Position numbers and translations under genes: made by a program. DNA of 27,637 bases, from NCBI GenBank assembly GCA_017428285.1, contig JAFRRE010000077.1, positions 1 through 27,637 on the forward strand. Direction: 5' to 3'. Below, piece by piece: positions 1 through 7,466 of the stretch; within the stretch, counting starts at the first letter, position 1, and every line of letters starts with the position of its first letter. This DNA is from Bacteroidales bacterium (GTDB taxonomy: Bacteria > Bacteroidota > Bacteroidia > Bacteroidales > F082). A model generated the notes under the pieces. That model worked only from the letters and a program-made list of their open reading frames with translations. It was not told the DNA's origin and made no database searches.

Positions 1-1560
1 ACCCTCACGGAAGCACTCCTTTACATTGCCAGCCAAATCAGCAAAGAGCAGGGCGGACAAGACTACAACATTGCCTACGGCTTCCACGACATCAACGCCA
101 AATACACTTGGGCACCCGATGCCAAAAACAGTTTTGCGTTCAACATCTATGAGGGCGATGACTACATGCGCATCTGGAAGAACAAGAGGGAGAACGGCGA
201 CATCGAGCGCAACAGCATCGGCAACATCTGGGGCAACTTGCTTGTTTCTGGACAATGGAACAGCGCGGTCAGCTCACGGCTTTTCATGGCCAATACGCTG
301 TCGTTCACGCAATACCGATTGAAGAACAACATGAAGGCCTACCTTCGAAACGCCGTTGACACGACGGATTTCTTTGTCAAGACTTCTTCGCGGGTTAGTG
401 ATGTTTCGCTCCGCTCCGATTGGAAACTCTTTGTCGGCAATGCCTACACCTTGGAATATGGCCTGCAAAGCTCCTATCTCAACTATCGCCCCAACCACTT
501 CACCAGCAGCTTCTCAGAAACCAACTTGCCCGACATTTCAAGCGTGTTCGACAACTCGCTATATTTGGACAACAAACTGAAGTTTGGCACTTGGTTCAAC
601 GGCTCCATCGGTTTGAGGGCGAATAGTTTCCTGAATAAGGGTTATCATCATTTCGCTTGGGAACCGAGGCTGAATCTCAGCTTCATCCTAGGAGGAAGCA
701 CCATCAACCTGACCGCCATGCGCGTCACGCAGAACGCCCACTTGATGATGACGCCAGGCTCCATCATGAACAACGAGGTGTGGATTCCTGCCGATGCCCG
801 CATTAAGCCCGCCACCTCCGACCAAGCCTCAATCGGCTGGCAGCGAGGTTTTTGGCAAGACCACATCAGCGTGGAAATCGATGCCTACTACAAGTTGCTC
901 CGCGACCTGGCCACCTACCGCGAAGGCTACAGCACCCTCCTCGGCGACTCCGATTGGCGCAGCAAGGTGGAAGCAGGCGGCAAGGGCAAGTCGTATGGCG
1001 TTGAAATGATGACGCGCTTCAACTTCAACCGCTTGGACGGCTATGTGGGATACACTTGGTCGCACACCACGCGGCAATTCGACCACATCAACAACGGTAA
1101 AGAATATGTGTTTGAATACGACCGCCCACATTCCATCAATATCAATGTGAACTATCAACTGACGGAGCGTTGGTCGTTGAGCGCCTTGTGGACCTATCAG
1201 ACGGGATTGCCTTACACACCCGTCATCGGGGTGCAGAACACACCTGTCATGACGCCTGAAGGCGATGTGCATTTTGAGCAAACCAACATCTACGGTGAAC
1301 GCAACAGTGCCAGAATGCGCGACTACCACCGCCTCGACTTGGCCGCCAAGTTCAAGACGAAGAACGAAAAAGGCCGCAAAGCCGAGTGGACCTTCTCGAT
1401 TTACAATGTGTATTGCCGACAGAACCCGTACTATTACTACTACGGCGACAAGAAAGGCGACCCGTTGTATTGGAACCAGTTCCCTAACGAACCGCAAACG
1501 CTATGGCAGCGGACTTTCTTCCCGATTATTCCGTCGTTTTCGTATAAAGTGTGGTTTTAA
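1..1560 (+). CDS. TonB-dependent receptor, C-terminal beta-barrel part (5' end outside window)
   Basis: The reading frame is open from base 1 to a TAA at 1558-1560, so this is the last 519 codons of a longer gene; the ATG at 166 is internal. The protein is rich in alternating aromatic and polar stretches typical of outer-membrane beta strands, including SYLNYRPNHF, VEIDAYYKLLRDLATYREGY, GVEMMTRFNFNRLDGYVGYT and YDRPHSININVNYQLTERWS. It ends in a classic outer-membrane barrel terminus (FSYKVWF, terminal Phe). The RPHSINI...LSALWTYQTGLPYT block is typical of TonB-dependent receptors of Bacteroidota that carry a carboxypeptidase-like N-terminal domain. The plug and TonB box would lie upstream of the window, so the substrate cannot be inferred. 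It would sit in the outer membrane and take up a ligand using TonB energy. Confidence 0.87.
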   Translation, partial: TLTEALLYIASQISKEQGGQDYNIAYGFHDINAKYTWAPDAKNSFAFNIYEGDDYMRIWKNKRENGDIERNSIGNIWGNLLVSGQWNSAVSSRLFMANTLSFTQYRLKNNMKAYLRNAVDTTDFFVKTSSRVSDVSLRSDWKLFVGNAYTLEYGLQSSYLNYRPNHFTSSFSETNLPDISSVFDNSLYLDNKLKFGTWFNGSIGLRANSFLNKGYHHFAWEPRLNLSFILGGSTINLTAMRVTQNAHLMMTPGSIMNNEVWIPADARIKPATSDQASIGWQRGFWQDHISVEIDAYYKLLRDLATYREGYSTLLGDSDWRSKVEAGGKGKSYGVEMMTRFNFNRLDGYVGYTWSHTTRQFDHINNGKEYVFEYDRPHSININVNYQLTERWSLSALWTYQTGLPYTPVIGVQNTPVMTPEGDVHFEQTNIYGERNSARMRDYHRLDLAAKFKTKNEKGRKAEWTFSIYNVYCRQNPYYYYYGDKKGDPLYWNQFPNEPQTLWQRTFFPIIPSFSYKVWF

Positions 1561-1649
1561 GCTATTTACATAACATTTTCCGTGGACATAGCACTACAAT
1601 TGCGTAGCATTTTTTGGTGAAAAAGATACTGAGATTTGGAAAATAAATG

Positions 1650-1657
1650 TAATTTTG
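1650..1657 (+). promoter_or_regulatory. Putative -7 promoter box (TAATTTTG)
   Basis: The octamer fits the Bacteroidota -7 consensus TAnnTTTG and lies 27 nt before the ATG of the antitoxin gene. No well-spaced -33 TTTG was seen. Confidence 0.45.
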
Positions 1658-1684
1658 CCACAGAAACTAACACATAATAAGATT

Positions 1685-1921
1685 ATGACGACTATGCAGG
1701 TGAATGCGGAATTGTACCGCGCAATGGGTGAAATCGCTGACGACAAAGTTTTAATGGAAAAGGTGTTGGCTTTTGTGAAATCACTGATACAAAAGCAGAA
1801 GAAAGCAAGGAAAAACGATGATGACAAAAGGCTTGATACTGCTTTGGCAAAGTTTAGCAGTGATTGGGGTGGAGATGGCACACCGCAGGAAATTGCCGAA
1901 GATCTTAGACAGGGCGTTTAA
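1685..1921 (+). CDS. Orphan antitoxin-like protein (VapB-type partner of a lost PIN toxin)
   Basis: This 78-residue protein starts MTTMQVNAELYRAMGEIADD. I recognise the pattern from small antitoxin-like proteins of Bacteroidota: a short N-terminal segment, a helical middle (LMEKVLAFVKSLIQKQKK) and a charged C-terminus (SSDWGGDGTPQEIAEDL). I chose the ATG at 1685 over an in-frame ATG at 1655 because the family begins MTTM and the promoter-like box at 1650-1657 would overlap the longer form. Such proteins normally precede a toxin gene. Here only about 20 codons of a VapC-like C-terminus follow (1921-1986), so this looks like an antitoxin without its toxin. The stop may be premature relative to relatives, because the frame ends where the deletion junction would be. 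The family call is from memory of sequence pattern. Confidence 0.7.
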   Translation: MTTMQVNAELYRAMGEIADDKVLMEKVLAFVKSLIQKQKKARKNDDDKRLDTALAKFSSDWGGDGTPQEIAEDLRQGV

Positions 1922-1986
1922 CAGGCAATACCAATCATTTCGAACGCATTCCCAATCTACGGATTGAGAATTGGATGGATGCATAG
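1921..1986 (+). pseudogene. 3' remnant of a vapC (PIN-domain) toxin gene
   Basis: Reading 1921-1986 in the frame +1 relative to the antitoxin stop gives TGNTNHFERIPNLRIENWMD, then A and a TAG stop. This matches the C-terminal signature of VapC/PIN toxins (T-x-N-x-x-H-F-x-R-I-P-x-L-x-I-E-N-W), where the Asn and following segment close the PIN fold. The rest of the toxin, roughly 110 residues including the N-terminal Asp-containing strand, is missing. The remnant directly abuts the antitoxin stop codon, so a single deletion probably removed the 3' end of the antitoxin and most of the toxin. The remnant has no start codon of its own and should be inactive. Confidence 0.65.
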
Positions 1987-2026
1987 TAGAAATGCCAAAT
2001 TAATCATCCATTTTTCACTTTTTTCC

Positions 2027-2034
2027 TATTTTTG
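2027..2034 (+). promoter_or_regulatory. Putative -7 promoter box (TATTTTTG) for asd
   Basis: This matches TAnnTTTG and lies 26 nt before the asd ATG. An unusually clear Shine-Dalgarno-like AGGAGG follows, ending at 2055 with 5 nt to the ATG; such sites are uncommon in Bacteroidota. Confidence 0.5.
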
Positions 2035-2060
2035 CGCCCAAATAGCAAAAGGAGGAAAAA

Positions 2061-3050
2061 ATGAAAATCGCAGTGGTTGGGGCCACCGGACTGGTCGGCT
2101 CGAAGATGCTTCAAGTGCTTGATGAACAGAAGGTTCGCATAGATGAATTGATTGTCGCTGCCTCGGAACGCTCCGTGGGCAAGGAAATCGTTTTCCAGGG
2201 CAAAACCCATAAAGTGGTCAGCGTGGACGAGGCCATCGCTGCCCGTCCCGACATTGCCATATTCTCGGCGGGAGCATCGGCATCGAAACAATATGCGCCG
2301 CGTTTTGCTGAGCAAGGCACCTTTGTTGTCGACAACAGCTCGGCCTGGCGTATGGAAAAAGATGTTCCTTTGGTCGTCCCCGAAATCAATGCCGACACCA
2401 TCACCAAAGACACACACATCATCGCCAACCCCAACTGCTCCACCATCCAGATGGTGATGGCCTTGGCACCCATTCATAAGGCTTACGGCATCAAACGCAT
2501 TGTCGTCAGCACCTACCAAAGCGTCTCGGGCAGCGGCCAAAAAGGTGTCAACCAACTGAAGGCCGAACGCGCTGGCGCGAGCGGCACGACTTGCTACCCC
2601 CATCCAATTGACCTCAACATCCTGCCCCACATCGATACCTTCCTCGACAACGGCTATACCAAAGAGGAGATGAAGATGGTCAACGAAACGCGCAAGATCC
2701 TCCGCGATGAGCACATCGCCGTCTCATCCACCACGGTGCGTGTGCCCGTGTGGGGCGGCCATAGTGAAGCCGTCAATGTAGAGACAGAAAAGCCATTTGA
2801 AATCGACGATGTCCGCAGATTGATGGCTGCCATGCCTGGCGTGGTGGTGCAAGACGACCCGACCAACAACATTTATCCGATGCCTCTCTATGCCGAAGGC
2901 AAGGATGAGGTCTTCGTGGGTCGCATCCGCCGTGACTTCTCGGTGGAGAACGGCCTCAATTTTTGGTGCGTGGCCGACAATCTCCGTAAAGGCGCTGCCA
3001 CGAATGCCGTGCAAATCGCCCAATATCTTATCAAGACAATGAAATTTTAA
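2061..3050 (+). CDS. asd: Aspartate-semialdehyde dehydrogenase
   Basis: This 329-residue enzyme reduces L-aspartyl-4-phosphate to L-aspartate-4-semialdehyde with NADPH, the branch point of Lys/DAP, Thr and Met synthesis, in the cytoplasm. The N-terminus carries the nucleotide-binding loop (VVGATGLVGSKML, residues 5-17). NPNCSTIQ contains the catalytic Cys126. SGSGQKGVNQL and the RVPVWGGHSEAV segment with His234 complete the active site. The length is normal for the family. A strong AGGAGG lies 5 nt upstream of the ATG, and a TAnnTTTG box lies before that. The next gene, ribF, follows after 117 bp holding a decayed inverted repeat, so co-transcription with it is possible but not evident. Confidence 0.95.
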   Translation: MKIAVVGATGLVGSKMLQVLDEQKVRIDELIVAASERSVGKEIVFQGKTHKVVSVDEAIAARPDIAIFSAGASASKQYAPRFAEQGTFVVDNSSAWRMEKDVPLVVPEINADTITKDTHIIANPNCSTIQMVMALAPIHKAYGIKRIVVSTYQSVSGSGQKGVNQLKAERAGASGTTCYPHPIDLNILPHIDTFLDNGYTKEEMKMVNETRKILRDEHIAVSSTTVRVPVWGGHSEAVNVETEKPFEIDDVRRLMAAMPGVVVQDDPTNNIYPMPLYAEGKDEVFVGRIRRDFSVENGLNFWCVADNLRKGAATNAVQIAQYLIKTMKF

Positions 3051-3061
3051 ACCATAAAGTT

Positions 3062-3156
3062 CGGCCCTTCGACCCTTCGAGAGACCTCAGGGGCCACAGG
3101 CTCAGGGACCTCTGCTTTTTCACAAGATAAGGAGGCTTGAGTTTGTCGAAAACCCC
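3062..3156. repeat. Decayed copy of the CGGCCCTTCGAC inverted repeat
   Basis: The asd-ribF spacer holds CGGCCCTTCGAC at 3062-3073, CTCAGGGACCT at about 3101-3111, and a degraded right arm (CTTGAGTTTGTCGAA) at about 3136-3150. These are the same words that make the well-preserved 26-bp arms at 8632-8693. Arm pairing is now poor except for TTCGAC/GTCGAA, so this is a decayed or rearranged copy. It fills most of the 117-bp spacer. Confidence 0.6.
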
Positions 3157-3167
3157 GATTTAAATCG

Positions 3168-4112
3168 ATGAAAGTTTTCAGAAACATCATAGAAGCTAGA
3201 AATATTCCCCACGCCGTGGTCACCATCGGCACCTTCGACGGTGTCCATCTTGGCCATCAGGCCATCTTCAACAAGATGAAGACCTTGGCACAAGGCATTG
3301 GTGGTGAGACTGTTGTGGTTACTTTTAGTCCACATCCGCGGCAAGTGCTCAACATCGACTGCTCTAATCTGCGTTTCCTCTGCACGCCCGAGGAAAAAAT
3401 CAAGAAATTTGAGGAGTTCGGCATCGATAATGTGGTCATCATCAACTTCACAAAAGAGTTCTCACGCACACCCTCGGAGGTGTTCATCAAGGACTACATC
3501 ATCGACAACATCAAGCCTGCCTATATCGTTGTAGGCTACGACCATCACTTTGGCAAGAACCGCATGGGCGACTTCGGTCTGCTCAACGACATGAAGCTGA
3601 AATATGGCTTCAAGGTGGAACGCGTTGCCGCACAAGATGTTGAGAACATTGCCATTAGCTCCACGAAGATTCGTAATGCTCTTGCCACGGGCAATGTGAA
3701 GCGTGCAAACCAACTGTTGGGCTATACCTATTCCGTCACTGCCGAGGTCGTGGTGGGCAACAAGATCGGGCGCACCTTGGGCTTCCCCACCGCCAACCTT
3801 GAGTTGCCGAGAGAGTACATGCTCATCAGCAACCGAGGCGTGTATGCCTGTCTCGTCGACTACGAAGGCAAGACCTACAAGGCCATGGCCAACATCGGGC
3901 ACCGACCCACCATCGGCGACCGCAGCGAGGACAATCCCATCATCGAGGTCAATTTGTTCGACTTCGACGGCGACCTCTACGGCAAACAAATCCATGTGCG
4001 CTTCATCGACCGCATTCGTGATGAAGAGAAGTTTGAAGGGCTGGATGAGTTGAAAGCCCAGTTGGAGCGGGATAAGAAAGCAGTTTTGAACCTATTAGAC
4101 CATGACCATTGA
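3168..4112 (+). CDS. ribF: Bifunctional riboflavin kinase / FMN adenylyltransferase (FAD synthetase)
   Basis: The 314-residue protein phosphorylates riboflavin to FMN and then adenylylates FMN to FAD. The N-terminal nucleotidyltransferase domain shows TIGTFDGVHLGHQ (about residues 20-32), FSPHPRQVL, VVGYDHHFGKNRMGD and ISSTKIRNALATGNVKRAN. The C-terminal riboflavin kinase domain shows GRTLGFPTANLELP, then ANIGHRPTIGD with the FMN-binding Thr-Ile-Gly. Length and domain order are standard for prokaryotic RibF. The last residues (LLDHDH) and the TGA stop run into a hairpin repeat at 4110-4163, so the extreme C-terminus may have been reshaped by that element. rlmH follows 67 bp downstream on the same strand. 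Confidence 0.95.
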   Translation: MKVFRNIIEARNIPHAVVTIGTFDGVHLGHQAIFNKMKTLAQGIGGETVVVTFSPHPRQVLNIDCSNLRFLCTPEEKIKKFEEFGIDNVVIINFTKEFSRTPSEVFIKDYIIDNIKPAYIVVGYDHHFGKNRMGDFGLLNDMKLKYGFKVERVAAQDVENIAISSTKIRNALATGNVKRANQLLGYTYSVTAEVVVGNKIGRTLGFPTANLELPREYMLISNRGVYACLVDYEGKTYKAMANIGHRPTIGDRSEDNPIIEVNLFDFDGDLYGKQIHVRFIDRIRDEEKFEGLDELKAQLERDKKAVLNLLDHDH

Positions 4113-4163
4113 CTATGACTATGACCGCTTTACGCTATGTGGGAGCGGTCATAGTCATGGTCA
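4110..4163. repeat. Hairpin repeat overlapping the ribF stop codon
   Basis: Arms at 4110-4129 and 4144-4163 pair over 20 positions with a single G-T wobble; the inner 15 bp (ATGACTATGACCGCT at 4115-4129) are perfect. The loop is 14 nt. The left arm begins at the ribF TGA (4110-4112). Upstream bases contain further copies of the same GACCATGACC/GACTATGACT words, so a short tandem motif underlies the hairpin. No T-run follows, so a terminator role is not obvious; it could affect mRNA 3' processing between ribF and rlmH. Confidence 0.7.
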
Positions 4164-4179
4164 TAAGCCATAGTAAAAT

Positions 4180-4653
4180 ATGAAAATCTTATTACTGACC
4201 ATCGGCAAAACAGACGAGGACTATCTCATCACCGGCATCAAGAAATATGTGGGCCGCATCGGGCATTATGCCTCGTTCGAGATGAAAGAGATTCCTGACC
4301 CACGTAACCGCAAGACCCTCAGCGAAGAGCAACAGAAGAAGGCCGAGAGTTTCCTGTTGTTGCAGCAACTGCAGCCTGGCGACCAGGTCATCCTTTTGGA
4401 TGAAAATGGCAAACATTTTACCTCTGTGGAGTTTGCCGAAAGCCTTGAAAAACAGATGGCTTCGGGAGCAAAAAGGCTGGTGTTCATCATAGGTGGGCCT
4501 TACGGCTTCGCGCAGGAAGTATACGACCGCGCCAACGCCAAGATGTCGCTCTCACCCATGACCTTCAGCCACCAGATGGTGAGGCTCATTTTTGTCGAGC
4601 AACTTTACCGTGCCTTCACGATTTTAAAGGGCGAACCTTATCATCATCAATAA
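4180..4653 (+). CDS. rlmH: 23S rRNA (pseudouridine(1915)-N3)-methyltransferase
   Basis: RlmH is a small SPOUT-family enzyme that uses SAM to methylate N3 of pseudouridine 1915 in helix 69 of 23S rRNA, acting on assembled 70S ribosomes. The 157-residue length is typical. The C-terminal trefoil-knot signature is intact: VFIIGGPYGF (SAM-binding GG..G loop), then LSPMTFSHQMVRLIFVEQLY and the conserved end EPYHH. The N-terminal MKILLLTIGKT also matches the family. It lies downstream of the ribF hairpin and 29 bp upstream of the GIN-domain lipoprotein gene, with no clear promoter in that gap. Confidence 0.96.
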   Translation: MKILLLTIGKTDEDYLITGIKKYVGRIGHYASFEMKEIPDPRNRKTLSEEQQKKAESFLLLQQLQPGDQVILLDENGKHFTSVEFAESLEKQMASGAKRLVFIIGGPYGFAQEVYDRANAKMSLSPMTFSHQMVRLIFVEQLYRAFTILKGEPYHHQ

Positions 4654-4682
4654 TAAATGTTACTATAATTCGTTAATACAGC

Positions 4683-5516
4683 ATGAAAACACTCAAAACC
4701 ATACTCATTCTTTGCACAGCCCTTTGCTTTGCCTCTTCCTGCAAGAAAGAGGTCGACATGACACTCACGCAAAAGACTATTTTCGAAAATGCCGACATCC
4801 GAGAAATCGAAGTCAGTGACGGCTGGCAAGTGACCGTTGTGGCCGACAGTTCCTCTTATGTCGAACTGAACTATTCCGCTTATCTGGAGCCCTATGTGAA
4901 GGCCAAGATGAACGACAACCGTTTTGAACTTGGTTTTATTCTTAAGACCTTCACGGCCATCAATTCTGAGTTCCGTGCCACCGTACATTTGCGCCAACTC
5001 GAAAAAATTGATGCCAAGAGTGCCTCAAAAGTCACATTTACAGGCTTATATAATGGAGAGCGGCTCTATGTGAACCTGACTGATGCTTCTTCCTGCAATG
5101 CCTTGACTTACACGGGCGACAAATGCGAAATCGTGATGGATGCGGCTTCAAAACTGCTCGATTTCCAATTTGACGGTGCCACTTGCATAGCCTCATTAAC
5201 AAAATCCTCACAGTTCAACGGCAGAATCCATGCCACCGAACTGCTCGACCTAGACCTGAACGACAACTCGCGATTCATCAATCGGGGAGGTGAAACAGCC
5301 AGAGCCGACATAAAACTACATGACGGCAGTATGCTAAACATGGTTGAAACTCAAGTGAATAAGCTTTATGCTGAGCTCTCCGAAGCCTCCGAAGCCACAG
5401 TCTGGGTGACTGAATACCTGAAAGCCACCTTGAATAACGCCTCCACTTTATACTATAAAGGCAATCCGCTAAAGGATTTGGCTTGCCACGACAATTCTGA
5501 AGTCAAGCCCTTGTAG
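4683..5516 (+). CDS. GIN-domain (DUF2807-like) lipoprotein
   Basis: This is a 277-residue lipoprotein. Its N-terminus is a lipoprotein signal (about 19 residues, hydrophobic LILCTALCFASSC, then KKE), with the lipobox Cys around residue 20. The body has the repeating beta pattern of the GIN/DUF2807 fold: VSDGWQVTVVADSSSYVEL, LEKIDAKSASKVTFTG, DASSCNALTYTG, LLDFQFDGATCIASLTKSS, LLDLDLNDNSRFINRGG and LSEASEATVWVTEYLKATL. Each short strand pair resembles a right-handed beta-helix rung with an S-A-S/D-A-S turn. The molecular function of GIN proteins is unknown; an envelope location follows from the lipobox. Confidence 0.85.
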   Translation: MKTLKTILILCTALCFASSCKKEVDMTLTQKTIFENADIREIEVSDGWQVTVVADSSSYVELNYSAYLEPYVKAKMNDNRFELGFILKTFTAINSEFRATVHLRQLEKIDAKSASKVTFTGLYNGERLYVNLTDASSCNALTYTGDKCEIVMDAASKLLDFQFDGATCIASLTKSSQFNGRIHATELLDLDLNDNSRFINRGGETARADIKLHDGSMLNMVETQVNKLYAELSEASEATVWVTEYLKATLNNASTLYYKGNPLKDLACHDNSEVKPL

Positions 5517-5576
5517 TTTTGGCCTAATATTTGTTATTTTTCACACCTGTTGCGCCGAAGCGACATGAATTATTAC

Positions 5577-5584
5577 TAATTTTG
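5577..5584 (+). promoter_or_regulatory. Putative -7 promoter box (TAATTTTG)
   Basis: This matches TAnnTTTG and lies 19 nt before the ATG of the DUF4468 gene. It probably drives that gene and the HMG-CoA reductase gene 6 bp behind it. Confidence 0.5.
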
Positions 5585-5603
5585 TGACCAAATTAAAAAA
5601 GAA

Positions 5604-6128
5604 ATGAAGAAAACAGCATTGCTTATTGTCGCCGTCTTGTTTGCGACTTTTACCTTTGCCCAATCCAACATGCCCATTGACCCAAAGACGGAAAAGATTT
5701 GTTTCCGCAAGGTCATCAACACCGTAGGTTCTGAGGATGAGGTGTTTAACCGTATCTACAGCCAGTTTATGAACACCTATTACAAAAGTCCTGCTACCAT
5801 ACTCCAGCAGAACGACGGACGCACCCTGAAAGGCAAGCATCAGTTCCAGCTTGACAACGGCGACGCAGTGAAGTCGAAATGGCCTTGGATTACCTATTAC
5901 TTCACCATCGAAGTACGCGAAGGCCGTGTGCGTTACACCCTTACCGACTTCATGCAAAAGACCCAAAGCAACCATCCCTGCGAGGAATGGATGAACAAAG
6001 AAGATCCTAATTATCAGCCAATTTGGGACAATTACCTGCAACAGATGTCCGCCTTTGCCGAAGACTGGGGACAAAAGTTTGAGGAAAGTCTGGTTCCCGA
6101 AAAAGTGATTGAAGAAGAAGAATGGTAA
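5604..6128 (+). CDS. DUF4468 domain-containing secreted protein
   Basis: The 174-residue protein begins with a Sec signal peptide (about 19 residues, TAFA-like cleavage after FATFTFAQ). The mature part starts SNMPIDPKTEKICFRKVI, which is the recognisable start of DUF4468 proteins of Bacteroidota. It continues with EVFNRIYSQFMNTYYKSP and YYFTIEVREGRVRYTLTDF, also typical of the domain. Function is unknown and the location is periplasmic or envelope. The stop is 6 bp before the HMG-CoA reductase ATG, so the two are very likely co-transcribed. I see no functional reason for that pairing. Confidence 0.85.
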   Translation: MKKTALLIVAVLFATFTFAQSNMPIDPKTEKICFRKVINTVGSEDEVFNRIYSQFMNTYYKSPATILQQNDGRTLKGKHQFQLDNGDAVKSKWPWITYYFTIEVREGRVRYTLTDFMQKTQSNHPCEEWMNKEDPNYQPIWDNYLQQMSAFAEDWGQKFEESLVPEKVIEEEEW

Positions 6129-6134
6129 ACTGAT

Positions 6135-7460
6135 ATGGCCACTCGCGAACGCATAAAGAAAGGCTTTTCGAAACTTCTCAAGGAAGAGAAGCTAAAGCTG
6201 ATTGCCAACTACTTCGAGAACCCCGGCGAAGTCATCAGCCTGCTAAAGAGCTATTGGCACTCCGATTCGAAGCAGCAACAGCTTTTTGATGAGTTCAGCG
6301 AGAACACCATCACCAATTTCTTCATCCCCTACGGCATCTCGCCCAATGTGACCATCAACGGCAAGGACTACATCGTGCCGATGGTCATTGAGGAAAGCTC
6401 CGTTGTAGCGGCGGCCTCGGCTGCAGCCAAGTTCTGGGGCGAGCGAGGCGGATTCCATGCCGAAGTCATTGATGTGCGCAAGGTCGGACAGGTGCATTTC
6501 GGATGGAGCGGCGACAAGGAAAAACTGTTTGCGATGTTTCCCGAAATCGAGAAACGCCTCTTGGCCGACACCGATGCCATGACTGAAAAAATGCGTAAAC
6601 GCGGTGGCGGCATCCTTGGGATGCGACTCATCGATTACAGCGCACAAATCCCTGACTATTACCAGATTCGTGTGGAGTTTGGCACGGGAGATGCCATGGG
6701 TGCCAACTTCATCAACTCCGCTTTGGAACAGTTTGGGCATAGCCTGCAGGACTTCTTTGCCGAGCAACAAGACCTGCCCGAGGAACTCCGCAAGGTGGAA
6801 ATCATCATGACCATTTTATCGAACAACACGCCCGACTGTCGCGTGAAAGTCTGGGTGGAATGCCCTGTGGAGCAGTTGGATGGCATTGATGAGCATCTTT
6901 CGGGTGCCGAATACGCCAAGAAATTCAAGAAGGCTGTCGACATCGCCCACATCGACACCGACCGCGCCACAACGCACAACAAGGGCATCTACAACGGCAT
7001 CGACGCAGTGGTCATCGCCACGGGCAATGACTTCCGCGCCGTGGAAGCCGCAGGCCACACCTTCGCCTCGCGCAACGGGCATTATGAGAGCCTTTCCTCG
7101 GCCACGATTGAAAATAGCATCTTCCACTTTGAACTGGAGGTGCCGATGGCTTTGGGCACCATTGGCGGACTGACCAGCCTGCACCCACTTGCCAAGAAGA
7201 CCCTTGAACTTTTGGGCAATCCCACTGCCAAAGAGCTGATGATGATTGCCGCCACGATGGGCTTGGCCAACAACTTCTCCGCCGTACGATCGCTGACCAC
7301 CAAAGGCATCCAGGCCGGCCACATGAAGATGCACCTCAACAACATCCTCAACCAATTGAATGCCAGCGAGGAAGAGAAGAAAAAGGCGAGGGAGGCGTTC
7401 AAAGACCAAACCGTATCTTTCGCTGGAGTTGAAAAGTTTTTGGAATCGCTGCGGAAATAA
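6135..7460 (+). CDS. Class II hydroxymethylglutaryl-CoA reductase
   Basis: This 441-residue enzyme interconverts HMG-CoA and mevalonate with NAD(P)H and is the committed step of the mevalonate route to isoprenoids. All four catalytic positions known from the Pseudomonas mevalonii enzyme can be placed: Glu in MVIEESSVVAA (E86/E87), Lys283 in HNKGIYNG, Asp299 in ATGNDFRAVEA and His396 in AGHMKMHL. The Lys-Asp spacing of 16 residues equals that of the reference enzyme (K267, D283). The DAMGANFINSALE block, also characteristic, is present. Length is normal and there are no transmembrane segments, as expected for the bacterial soluble class. A GYDIA-family kinase lies 680 bp downstream, separated by a toxin-antitoxin pair on the other strand. 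Confidence 0.93.
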   Translation: MATRERIKKGFSKLLKEEKLKLIANYFENPGEVISLLKSYWHSDSKQQQLFDEFSENTITNFFIPYGISPNVTINGKDYIVPMVIEESSVVAAASAAAKFWGERGGFHAEVIDVRKVGQVHFGWSGDKEKLFAMFPEIEKRLLADTDAMTEKMRKRGGGILGMRLIDYSAQIPDYYQIRVEFGTGDAMGANFINSALEQFGHSLQDFFAEQQDLPEELRKVEIIMTILSNNTPDCRVKVWVECPVEQLDGIDEHLSGAEYAKKFKKAVDIAHIDTDRATTHNKGIYNGIDAVVIATGNDFRAVEAAGHTFASRNGHYESLSSATIENSIFHFELEVPMALGTIGGLTSLHPLAKKTLELLGNPTAKELMMIAATMGLANNFSAVRSLTTKGIQAGHMKMHLNNILNQLNASEEEKKKAREAFKDQTVSFAGVEKFLESLRK

Positions 7461-7466
7461 GACGTG

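Noticed and set aside
829..1497. Long minus-strand open frame (222 aa) within the TonB receptor gene
   Set aside because: It is a shadow of the receptor frame; composition is odd, there is no recognisable domain, and the sense frame has clear barrel features.
2778..2785. GTAGAGAC word in asd, as a possible further copy of the palindromic element
   Set aside because: No TCTCTAC partner follows, and the encoded VETEKPFEID is the ordinary conserved asd sequence; it is a chance match.
3168..4653. ribF-rlmH hairpin as an intrinsic terminator
   Set aside because: No T-run follows either arm, the loop is 14 nt and the left arm overlaps the stop codon; listed as a repeat instead.
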